NCBI RefSeq assembly: GCF_963675165.1
Contig: NC_087380.1
Span: 1,913,803-1,977,802, forward strand
Origin: Halichondria panicea
Lineage: Eukaryota > Porifera > Demospongiae > Suberitida > Halichondriidae
Reading direction: 5' to 3'
DNA length: 64,000 bases
Position numbers and translations under genes: made by a program. The notes under the pieces are model-generated. The model ran no database searches. It was not told the DNA's origin and was given only the letters and a program-made list of their open reading frames with translations. This document shows positions 1 through 11,200 of the stretch, piece by piece; position 1 is the first letter of the stretch, and each line of letters begins with the position of its first letter.

Positions 1-1584
1 TGGAGTGGATCGGATCTAACGTGTGAAGGTTGGTGGAAAACGTTTACACTGTGTAGTAACAAGTGTTGTTTCTCCTATAGTTCTTATGTGTCCTCCTCTA
101 CCGGCCATTACCAATGGCATAATCTCCTACTCTCCTGATGTCCCCCCTGACTATGACCTGGGAACTGAGGCAACCTACACTTGTGAGGCTGGGTTCTATC
201 TTGAGGGTAATGAGGTACGAGTGTGTATGGATGATGATGGAATGGACGCCATTGGAGTGTGGAGTGGTCAGGAGCCAAGCTGTGTCCGTAAGTTTAGGAA
301 CTGTATTATTTCCCCAGTCGCCCCTCCTCCTGTACGTCCAGTGTTGTTCCAACTCAGACTTACCAACATCAACAACTGTCCTGACTGGGTGGTGAGTGCT
401 AAGAATGTCCTAAAGCTAAAGCAAACTAACAATTACTTATCTCTCTATACAGGACCAGGATGGGAGGTTAGAAATTGTAACGAATGCGTTTGCTGCCGAG
501 GTGGAGAGTCATTGTGGGTGTGGTTTCTCAAGCACGGTCATGACTGCCCCTCTCTTCCGCTGCTTCCCTGGGTCGGACAGAGCTGTCACATTCCAAGCCA
601 CTCTAACCGATTCCAAGCTCCTCACTCCCATACAAGCCTGGATACGGATTCATTCCCATTCAGAATATACTGATTGAGGTGGACAAGTCTTGTCAGGTGC
701 AGATATCGAGCCTTGCAGATATAGAGTGCACCACCAACCTGTAGCTGCAGCGATCATTGACCTAGCCACTGTGGTTGGTGGAGTGGTGGGAGGAGCGGTG
801 GGGTTGATCCTTCTGGTGGGCGTTGTTGTCATAGTGATTGCTGTACTGTTGTTGAAGAGTAGGAGACAGAAGATGATCGTCCACAGAACAACAAAGTGAG
901 TGAATCAATAATTTTACTGGAGCATTGAAGTGCAAACCCTCGGCGTTAATTTGTGATTTGATGTAGTCTACAGCCTCGAATCAAAGCCGCGTGAACATAC
1001 ATATATACATAGGCCACATGCAGCTTACTCACTTTTATTCGAAAACGAAACATCAAAAAATAGCTAGCCAACTTTACCTTGTTGTGTTGGGATAAAAACA
1101 GTGCTATCTCAGTTTACACAGAACGACAGACAGACTGACTGACCGACTATATACTATAAAACTCGTGGCGCCCGCGGCGCATCTCTGGTTAATTATGTAT
1201 CTCTCTACTGTTTTGAATTTGTACAAATTAACTATATCTACATTTCCCCTCCCCAGACATGACCTACCACCAGTGTCGCTAAAGGGTGTGGTCAGTACTG
1301 GTGAGATACAATCATACGAGATAATGGAAATGGGTCACGAATACGAGGAAGTGTCCAAGTTCCAACGAGCCGTTGGTGGAACACCACCCTTACATACAAG
1401 TGGCTCCGAAAGCAAGTATGTTATAAAGACTGAGCCATCACCACCCACTCTACCCACACCACCAACACCACAAACCTCACAAGCGTCTAAGGCTACTAAA
1501 AATGATACTGAGTTTACAGAGTGCATTGCTTACAGCAAGTGCACGGCCACCCACAGTTGCCCTCCACATCCCACCAGCTTATGA
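1..1584 (+). pseudogene. Unit A: 3' end of a CCP/SEA-like/TM receptor with Tyr-motif tail, frame-broken
   Basis: Only the 3' part of this unit lies in the window. Predicted exons are the end of a CCP (1-28), a full CCP (81-287), SEA-like part 1 (318-391), SEA-like part 2 plus membrane helix (453-895) and the cytoplasmic tail (1257-1584). All junctions are GT-AG and phases match the other units. The tail reads [18 protein letters not shown] and then carries YEIM, YEEV and YVIK, a Pro/Thr-rich stretch and FTECIAY. Compared with sister exons, the 453-895 exon lacks 8 bp near 639 and 4 bp near 740. Together these are a multiple of three, but the first shift meets TGA at 671-673, so the SEA-like/TM part cannot be read through. 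It is probably a recent pseudogene, or the two indels are assembly errors. As built, the ancestral protein would be a type I plasma-membrane receptor; ligand unknown. Confidence 0.75.
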
Positions 1585-2191
1585 ACTAACCCAACCCCCT
1601 GTATGCTACTGTTTGACTATTTTGCATACTGTATAATCTTGTCTAATGTTATTGCTTGCATGCATTTCATTTTGCATGGCAATTCTCATAAATTTTACGC
1701 ATCCTTGTTATTTGGACTCCACCCAACAACTGTGGATTATCATGCCATGTCGTTGAATATGGTTGTTATTAGCCGCTAAAAACTCATAGCAGCCTCTATT
1801 CCAGGCCATATTTCATCTAGCATTTGAAAAGCCGTTCTGGTGACAAATTAAAAAGTAAATGTGTGGCCTGGTGGCAGAGGAAGATAGTCAGTGTCAATTA
1901 AATCTGCTTCCATTAAAATTGCATTTCGATCGTCTACTCTTTCTTTTTTACCTCCAATCACAGTGAGTTTACAAGGGGGAGGTACTAAAGAAAGATTAGA
2001 TGATAGGAATGCAATTAAAATGTCCTCCGAAAGCAGATTTCAACTTTGACCTTGTGACTATCCAACTTGCGAGTATGAATCTAGCCGATAGACTCATTGT
2101 GACCGTATAATAATATGAAACTGTGTCCCTCCTAGGAATCTTTGCATGAAGTGTGTATTTTAATGAGTTTCATACCATAATTATGACTACA

Positions 2192-2466
2192 GTATAGCGG
2201 GAAATTTTCGTGGGTGCAAAATTTCACGTTTTTCGAGGGCAGAGTATAAGTTAACGCGAAAATTAAAACTGGGATAATCTCCCACGCACCGGTATTTCAC
2301 ATGTAAAGCTATTGGTGGGTGTGGTTTCCTGGCATTGAACCGCAGAACGGTATTTCACATGTAAAGCTATTGGTGGGTGTGGTTTCCTGGCATTGAACCG
2401 CAGAACCCACGAAAATTTCTGCTGAGGGCTCTAAAGTCAAATAGTGAAAATTTGCCGCTATACGGT
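2192..2466. mobile_element. Short TIR element (GTATAGCGGG family) with a 58-bp tandem duplication
   Basis: The ends are inverted copies of GTATAGCGGGAAATTTTCG and the segment has no coding potential. Inside it, 2291-2348 and 2349-2406 are two copies of the same 58-bp unit in tandem. Relatives with the same end occur at 21523, 27894, 42911 and 47473, so this is a dispersed non-autonomous family. Confidence 0.6.
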
Positions 2467-3254
2467 ATTAGAAAACACAATAATGTAGCTAGCACACTAC
2501 AAGCTTATACTGTAGTTGAACCCAAACATACTTATTGTGAGTCAACCAACATCTCTCTTGAGTGTATAGTCGGCTATACTGAGTATCCCTGTCAGCCCAA
2601 CGTCCACCCCATTACTACCAATACATGTAGGGCAGGTGCCCACATTGGTTTACCATTCCAACCACTGTAGACATATACAGCTGTTTACTTGTGGGTATAT
2701 GTGCGTGTGCTTGCTTTCAATCTGATGAGTGCTCAGTGTTTATTGTGAGCATTGCCTGTTGTGTTGCCCTAAGGCAATGTTTGTGCACTTTTCAATAGCC
2801 TAGGGCTGTGATAGTTTAGGAACTCTAGCAAATGATGGTGTTGACTTTGTTTCATCAATTTGTTCACCTTAGTGATGACATAATTATATAGAGTGATGTT
2901 ATCATTATTGTATAATATTGTACAATAATTAACGCACTTTGGTTTGAATTCATAACCCATCCAATACATTTACCTGCTACAATGTATGTGTTACTGTTTA
3001 GCATGCCATAACGCTTATTGACAATTCACGGTAATGCTTTAGTACATATACACACACACACTACCCCCAACACTGAACAAAGATTGATCGAAATTGAACA
3101 ATCTATATTTTAATTAAGGTGAGCTATATATGACATTGCACGTATAGAATTATGTTGATGAAAGCAATTGTGCATGTACTCCATGTTGCATGTGCGCTGC
3201 ATGTATAGATGCGTTCAGTTGCAAGGTAAACTTGTACTTTCCCTTGTCCCTATA

Positions 3255-4217
3255 TACAGGGTTTTGTAGAATTCTTGCAACAGGGCTTAAGACACAGCAA
3301 TAACTTCCATATATGGAAGTCAACTGTATAATAATAATAGTGTACATGTCCATGGAGGTACATGTATATGTATATAATTATTTGAATTGAAAGATGTCCT
3401 GTGAGCCTAGAAGAGCATCAGCTTATTCACAAGATTTAATTAAGGTGATGGATGGTGCACCAGGTGGAAATGCAAGGCAAATATTGTTGTGAAGTTGGTG
3501 TGTGCAGAACTGTTGGCATAGCTGTGTTATTGACTGATCATTATCAGTTGCTTTTAGTTGTATTCTTCAAAATATAACCAGACAGAAGATAGTTCTTGTT
3601 GCAAAGCAAAGAAGTGAGAGGAGCATACCTTCAAGACATGTAAATTTTCAATGATCATCGTGAAATGTTGATGAGACAGGAGCTGACAGAAGAAATTGCC
3701 AGAGGAGATTTGGTTACAATATAAGGCCTAAGGGGCAAGCCTTCTGTCTTCAAGCTTATCAATATCAGCCAATACCACTATTTTGAGGGTGTTTCGTTTA
3801 TCAACTGTTCCGATATCATTGAAAAGAGCAACAGTTCTCACAACCTTATGAATATAAGCTGATGCTCTCTGGACATCTTTGAATTCAAATAATTATACAC
3901 ATACCATGCAGGGTGGTGTCATACATGATTTTAAATTAGATGGGATTTTGAAAAGTCACCAGAACATTTAAAAAAAGGTCAACAGTTTTTTCAGTACCCT
4001 GCAGGCTATGGACACTCAGTCGTACGACTGAGTACCTGAATGCAAATTTTAGGGGGGAGGGAGGAATTGGAGCCAGAGGGGGATAATCATATATCCCTGT
4101 ATGCTGCATATACATGTACATGTACTCAAAATATTATTGTCAGCAGTTGACTTCCATATATGGAAGTCATTGCAGTGTCTGTTTAGCCCTGTTGCAAGGA
4201 TTTTACAAAACCCTGTA
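3255..4217. mobile_element. Fold-back DNA element, about 960 bp
   Basis: About 75 bp at 3255-3330 return inverted at 4143-4217. Each arm includes the perfect palindrome CTTCCATATATGGAAG. The interior around 3400-3700 has a short open stretch (YSQDLIKVMDGAPGGNARQI, interrupted afterwards) that vaguely recalls the helix-turn-helix start of Tc1-type transposases. That is too weak to name a superfamily. Confidence 0.55.
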
Positions 4218-4502
4218 CAACAAATGCCTTCAGCTTGTTGCTATACATGCTTGTATTGAGATAACTGTGTAAGCACTACTCATTGCATATGGTGTAGTTG
4301 TTGCCAGTTGTTGAATGTTTCTGAAAGCCTAACAGTAAGCATATGGACATTTGCTGCTAAAAAATGACCTTACTTCGAAACATTGGTATCTTTCGACTGT
4401 GTTGCTTGTGCTCTCGAGTAAGGCTGTGGTAGCTGTTTCTTTTGATAGTTCAGTGGTACTTGTGGTATGGATAATGGAATGTCTTGAGTGATTTCCAAGT
4501 GA

Positions 4503-4629
4503 ATGTACAGCTCCCCCACTCTCTCCTATGGAGAGATGGTTCTCGATACATGCTCACTGATAATTAATGGGACCTTCCTGGTTCGATCCAGCGCTGCCTT
4601 AATTGTCACACACACACACCATCGACTGT
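4503..4629 (+). pseudogene. SH2 domain, first-half exon (p85-like), best copy
   Basis: The frame reads EMVLDTCSLIINGTFLVRSS. The spacing from the E-x-V of helix A to the G-T-F-L-V-R strand matches the N-terminal SH2 of PI3-kinase p85, and the Arg is the phosphotyrosine-binding FLVR arginine (codon 4584-4586). A GTAAGT donor follows at 4630. The second half lies at 4899. Frame continuity across that intron could not be settled because an (AC)n run next to the donor varies between copies. Diverged copies of this exon occur at about 24596, 35963, 52224 and 57398, most with a stop (TGA) in place of the FLVR Arg codon. Confidence 0.6.
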
Positions 4630-4898
4630 GTAAGTATAGGGAAAAGTGGTTCATACATGTTACTGTAGCTGTAATGTCTGTCTTCATAGAGGCTAGCAAC
4701 ATGGCCATTACAAGTCAACTCTCTGTATACTTGTCAATAGCCCTAAATTGGTACAGTACAATGCTGCATGCATACTGTTTTCAAAGCAACCATTTGACGC
4801 CAATAGCTTATTGTGTACATGCATACAAAGTCTTAAATGCATTAGATTATATATTTGGGTAACTATAACTTATTTACATTGGTCATTCTCCCATGCAG

Positions 4899-5092
4899 AG
4901 ATGGAGGCAGATTCAAGAGGATCCCGTGTACAGAGACCCTGCTGGGGGGTACGGATTTGCATCACCATTATAATTTGACTCTCTGCTCAGTTTAGCTTTG
5001 TATTATGCCACCAGCACAATGGAGAAACACAACCCTGAACTGGAGGACAATGCTTAGATACCCTGCATTCCATGTGGACAGGGGTCATTGCT
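4899..5092 (+). pseudogene. SH2 domain, second-half exon, broken copy 1
   Basis: It follows a good CAG acceptor. It starts DGGRFKRIP as in the open copies, but one C is missing in the CCCCGTG stretch. This shifts the frame before the VYRDPAGGYGF segment, and further small changes (ATTATAATTT instead of ATTCGAATTT) follow. It is a decayed C-terminal half of the p85-like SH2 domain. Confidence 0.65.
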
Positions 5093-5233
5093 GTACAATA
5101 TTGTGCTGTATATGTATATGTGGGTGCATGTACACTTTGATGTGTGGAAGTTAATTTATTGTAATGATAATTTCAGACTTCCTGTTGTCATCACTATATT
5201 AAATTCTGGAATCAACTAATTTGGAGTATATGC

Positions 5234-8200
5234 ATGCATGAAGACAGCATGAAGAAGTTACAAGGTGGCTGTGTCTCTTGGCTGGTCCTTTTGACTGGAG
5301 CTGCTCAGCTCCTACTAGTGTGTGGAGAGGGTATGTTTTACTTATGCATGACCTCTGCCAGCAATATTCACTACTGGATTCCTTCCACAATCTCTCTTCC
5401 AGTTGTATGCCCATCTCTTCCTGCCCTGAACAATGGAATAGTCTCATACAACAACTTAATACTGGGTCTGAACACTGTGGCCACCTACACCTGTGACACT
5501 GGCTATACTATCTCTGTAGACAGTCACACTACCAGGACTTGTGAGAGGGATGGAGTGTGGAGTGGGTTACCTCCATCTTGTGAGCGTAAGTGGAATGGAT
5601 TTTGTACTGTTTGTGTACGTGTTTCAATTTCCATACTGTGATAGCACCCTGTTCTGACCTTCCTCTCATCACAAATGGAGACATTGTCTACACTGATGGA
5701 TTCTCTGACTACAGACCTATCAACTCTCTTTAGCTTTCTACAGCTGCAATCCTGACTACACTCTCACTGGAGGGAGCTTGTTCAGGATATGTATGAGTGG
5801 AGGGAGCTGGGATGGGTCAACTGTAACTTGTCAAGGTGAGTTTTATATATCCCTTAATGTTACTATTATAAACGGTACTAATTTTAGTGAATTTTAGCGA
5901 ATTTGTAGTAACGCTAAATTAAGTCCGCTAAAAACGCATTTATGAATATCATAAAAATAAAAATAAAAATGTTCTGTGTTTTTAAGGGTATGCTAAGCAA
6001 GCTATAGCCCTTCTGTATCTGATCCAAACTCAACCTTATACTTACAAGACCCATAAAAACATTATAATTGCTAGGATTGGCCAGAGGAAACACCAAAAGT
6101 GTAGAAAACAAGAAAGCGGGCGAGAGCATAAGTCCAATCCGTTACAACGTCATTCATATGTATGTAAAATTTGTTGGTGGTAGTTTTTATTATACCATGC
6201 TTAACTCATTGCTGGTATATATAGGTGGTGTTCTCTTTCCTACATGTATATACATCCGGCTAGAAAAACATTTGCAATATGAAATATTGCTAGGATTGGC
6301 CAGGGGAACCACCAAAAGCATGGTAACAAGAAATCAGACGAGATTCTATTACAACGTCATTCACATGTACTTTTTTCGCTGGTAGTTTTCCATGTTTGTC
6401 CCAGCCAATCCAAGCAATTTTACTGGTGGGATGATGACCGATCCGTATATATACATCCATTTTGGAATGTGCGGGTATATAATCATGATGATTTGCGATG
6501 AATTGATATTCCTAATACATGCAGTGTTGAGCACAGGTATACACAGTCCATCCATGCGTAGTGACATGCATGGAATGATGTGGTGGATTGAAGCTGGTAG
6601 ATGGATCTGGCAGTCATATACATGTTCATGACGTTGTAACGGATTGGAGTTATGCTCTCGTCTGAGTTCTTGTTTCCACGCTTTTTGGTGGTTCCCCCAG
6701 CCAATCTTAGCAATTTTTCACATATTGCAAATGTTTTTCTAGTCGGATTTTCCCATTCAGTACAGAAGTATAAATTTACGTATCATGACATGTATAAGTG
6801 GAACGTCACAAGAAGCAGTACAGAAGCTCAAGAAGAGAAAACAGAGTAATATTGCTCTAACTGATTAAATTTGTGAGTCAGTATTAAATGACAGCCATTT
6901 TCTGTGCAGTATTTCAAGAGCATGGAGGCCTATGCAGGGGCATAGCCAGGGGGGTGCTAGGGGTGCTCAAGCACCCCCAACCAGCCTGAGTCAAGTATAC
7001 AAATCACGTGCAGAGAAATGTATCTGATTATCCAGCTGAGCACCCCTTCTCTTCCAGATCTTGCTGCAGTTAGGCTGTTAGCTAGCTAGTATAGCAAGGA
7101 AAACGATTCAGTCTCTAAACTGTGAGCTATTCTGTATAAAAAGGTGTGGCTTCCGGTCAAGCACATTTCGGCCCTCTTTCGTCTATGATATCACCCCTTT
7201 CTCCAAAATCCTGGCTATGCCCCTGCTATGCCTATGATATCTTTATTTAGCCAGTTCATATAGCATATCTGTCAGAGAAAGGGAGCTAGAGCTGAACGTG
7301 TGAAGAAAAACACCACCTCTGGAAAAGCACTGCACTCAGATTTTCAAAAGGCGCACGGTTTCTTAGCAACGCCTAACTCTGTGCAGAATGTCCTGGATGT
7401 GGCTGTATACTTGGAATTAAAAAATGCTCCCCAAGAAACTTAGATCTACTAGTCAGTCAGACAAAGAGCAATGAAACGTTGGAACAGTGCAATTTTCAAA
7501 ATGACAATATTCATTCATTAAAATGCTTTTATACACAGTCAGCTCATGATGAACATTAATTTTTGCATGCAAACTCAAAGAATGGGTAATGATAGACCAT
7601 TATTGTTGTTGTTAAAACGATTGATGCCAAAAGTTCAAGTCTAAAATTAATGGCATCAGCAGAGCCTTTTAATTGCAGCTCTCTTCTCACTCTTGCAGCT
7701 ACCAATAGCTAGCGTTCTAGTGCAGAGCTAACTACTAAGTAGAGTAGCAACACTCGGTAAAGAAGTTTGGCTACGTGCTCTTCTGAAAAGGCTGCAATGC
7801 AATGCATTCCAAGTAAGCAAAACTAGGCATAACTCGAGAACGAAGCATTGTTTTGCAAATCCACAAACTAAAATCCAAGAAAACATGACTTGAAGCCTAT
7901 AGAAACTCTTGCTTGCACTTCATTGATCCTTGAGCAGCTATAGCAGTCTACACACACACACAAACACACTACCGTATACCTCGCTTGCGCATGCGCACCG
8001 AGGCATAACTATCTGTTCAGCCAGTTTCTTGAGAAGGCCTTTCCCTGCAGAGATAGAACAGTTTAAACTTTGAACATGAGTCAAAATATGTGAATTGTTG
8101 CTAACACAGGCAAACCCACTGCCAATCCGATGTAAAACCACAGATAGAGTATAGAGAGGGATTGGAAACAGAGGTACCCTCGAAGTACCATCCGTGTATC

Positions 8201-11200
8201 TCCGCGGTGCTTACTTTTTAACATGAGGGCTAAACATGAAGAATTGTTTTGCTCTCTGCATCAATGTAAGAAGTCCACGAGCAGTTCTGCTGCTAAACAT
8301 CAACTTTCATCTCATGCTTGAGGCCATTTGGGACACAGGACACTATTTAGTTACACAGCCTTAGCTATATCAAATATATAATATATAATATATATATATA
8401 TATATTGAAAAGGAAGGGATTGGAAACGACCAGGCCACCCTGTGTCAACGGGTGAAACACTCCGCGTTATGATTTCGCGCTCGTGAATATTTTAGTTTTT
8501 ACCGTACTCAGGTTGTATTTCAACTGTTTCTAGCTCTCCTATTCACTATCGATCACTCAGAAGCTGGGAGGTACTCTAGAGAAGTAAGTTTACACCACTG
8601 ACAAGCTCTAAGTCCCTTGTCTTTACTCTGTTTTTACTTTTTGTTGAGTTTAGCTTGAAATACTCCATGTCAACTTTTCTCTTTCCCTGCTGTGAAGCCG
8701 AAACAGCAAAGGACATTGCTTGACTTGGTTATTATGTATCTAAGTGCTATATAGGATGGTTTCATGCTATGGATAAGCTGTACTGTTCATAAACGTTGGC
8801 AGTATAGTCCTTCAAACTGCTTTAGTGTACTTTTAGAGACACCACGGGCCTTGACCTCCCACGACTTCATAGTAAGAGCTATTCCTTCTTGTATAGCATT
8901 TATTTGTTTAGTGATAGTGGCTGCGTTGCTTAGTCTACCTTTTAGAGCTAGATTCTCTTTACTTTTTAGAATAATCAACATTAAAAGTGATCAATTTCAC
9001 CATTTCTATGTACAACACATTGTATGGCAGCAAGACAGGTAATGAGCATGCTGACTATAAACATAATCTTTTGTAGTTTTAGCCACACCCTATAACGCGG
9101 AGTGTTTCACGCAAACATTTTCGTTTCCAATCCCCTTCCTTTTCAATCTATGATCAAAGGTACTATAGGAACACAAGCATGAAAAAGCGCTCTGTGTACC
9201 TCTAGCTACTTCACGACAATCGAGATTATATTTCTTCGTTTCCAATTGATACCTACTATCAGGGGGCATGTGATTCAGTAATGGGGGTAGCAGCTCTGAG
9301 ATGTATGCATTGGACACAATAAGATCCCCGGGCTTTTGCGGGAGTTATAAAGAGATACAAGGATGGTCCCAGAGCCACTAACGTAGACTTCATTGTAAAG
9401 CATCACGTGAATCACCAATCCCTCTCTACTTTATGGTAAAACAGTAGGTTTTACCAATACATGCATTTCGGGGGAAATTTTGTGGGACATAATTTTGCGT
9501 TTTGCGCAAGGTATATATAAGTGAATGTGTTGAGTGTTAGGCATAATAATTATACATGCACAGCCCATCCATTGTGTTGACATGCATATGGAAGTAATGA
9601 TGTGGTAGATAGATTACAGTGTGTACAATCTCGATTACAAGATATAGGTTTGTAATGCTAATATAATGTACGATACCACTAGCTGGTACAATCATGTTCA
9701 TGACGTTGTAACGGATTAGGGTTATGCTCTCACCCGCTTTCTTGTTTCTATGCTTTTTGGTGTTTCCTCTGGCCAATCTAGCAATTTTTCACATTGCAAA
9801 TGTTTTTATGGGTCTGGTTCCCATGCTTTTTTAGGGAAAATTGTCTAATAGAGATGTTGGAGTTAGTGCCTTAGCGGGCCTTAGTGGGCAGCGTGTTTTT
9901 GTAAGTTTGCAGTTATTTAGGTGTTATAGCGATGTTTAATGATCCTTGTTAATGCCTCGGTGTGCATGGGCAAGTGAGGTATACGGTATAGTGTGTTTGT
10001 GTTTGTGTGTGTGTGTGTGTCTGCATGTGTGTGTGTAGACTGCTACAGCTGCTCAAGGATCTGTATGTGCTTTAAGTTCAACCCAAGTAAACTATTCCGT
10101 CATCTGCGCGACCTAAGTAAGAAAAGTCCACAAACTAGAACAATAATCCACAACGGCTCCATCATCACAGAGACTGGACAGATTGCTGAAATTTTCAACA
10201 AATACTTTAACTCGACATTCACAAGAAGTGACTATACACTTCCTCCATGGGACAAAATGCCCTCCCCCACTTATCAACTGCTCAGGTATATTAAGGACTG
10301 GGACCTTCAATTATTGCTGAATCAGCTAAAACGCAGCCACGCCCACGATTTTTAATATGTTTTGTGTGTAAAAATTTTGTGCAGCTACTGATCTTTTTTA
10401 GTTCTAAAAACGGTGTTCTAAACCTTCCTTTTAGCTCTTAATTCTTAGTGTAGTAGGTAGTTCAAAGGCTTAAGCAGACATATCTGCTGGGAGAGAGCTA
10501 CTTCTTTGGCCAAAGGTGAGATTTTGCACAAAACTTAGTCTTACAGCTGACAATAAGTGACATTTTAATTTTTATAGGCTAATAACTTACTCTAAATAGA
10601 ACATGATGCTCTCTCCCAGCGGATATGTCTGCTTAAGCCTTTGAACTACCTACTACACTAAGAATTAAGAGCTAAAAGGAAGGTTTAGAACACCGTTTTT
10701 AGAACTAAAAAAGATAAGTAGCTGCACAAAATTTTTACACACAAAACATATTAAAAATCGTGGGCGTGGCTGCGTTTTAGCTGATTCAGCAATAATTGAA
10801 GGTCCCAGTCCTTAATATACCTGAGTGAGCTCTATCTCTATAGAAGAGTCTGAGGTGTACGAAACCCTCACCTCACTAGACACAACAAAGTCACCAGGCC
10901 ACGATAATATAAATGCGTCAACCCTCAAATGCTGTGCTACCGCTCTCACAAGATCAGTCATACACATTTTCAATTCTAGCCTATCTTCACATACTTTCCC
11001 ACCCCACTGGAAGGTCCACAAAATCTGCCCAATCCCAAAGAAGGGCGACCCCCATCTTGTAGAAAACTTTCGGCCCATCTCTCTTCTCCCAATTATATCC
11101 AAAGTCTTTGAAACTATCATCTACAAGAAAATTATTACATTCGTGAGACCAAAGATAACATGCCAACAATTCGGGTTCCTAAGAAACCGATCATGTCTTT

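Larger units (their letters stand above)
1585..5233 (+). other. Interval between units A and B: mobile DNA plus SH2-exon remnants
   Basis: No intact gene is seen here. The first 500 bases after the tail stop are also found after units C and F, so they belong to the duplicated unit (probably 3' flank). Further on are a TIR element (2192-2466), a block at about 2625-2900 that recurs after units C and F and in part after D and G, a 963-bp fold-back element (3255-4217), and the two halves of a broken SH2 gene (4503-4629 and 4899-5092). The signal peptide of unit B follows directly. Confidence 0.6.
6048..9814. mobile_element. TIR element carrying nested insertions
   Basis: The left end (6048-6160) and right end (9700-9814) are inverted copies sharing variants absent from other family members, such as GAAACACCAAAAG and GAAAGCGGGCGAGAGC. 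They are therefore probably the two ends of one element. Between them sit a composite repeat copy (6250-8140) and another TIR element (8152-9428), so the original element would have been short. Confidence 0.55.

Noticed and set aside
2377-2670. 97-codon open frame with several cysteines (possible small secreted protein)
   Set aside because: It begins inside a TIR element with a 58-bp tandem repeat, and the copies at 24.2 and 51.9 kb do not keep the frame. Only its last 13 codons recur.
4575-4592. CCTGGTTCGATCCAGC resembles a tRNA B-box
   Set aside because: The spacing after GGTTCGA is one base short, no A-box or cloverleaf fits upstream, and the same bases encode the FLVR strand of an SH2 exon.
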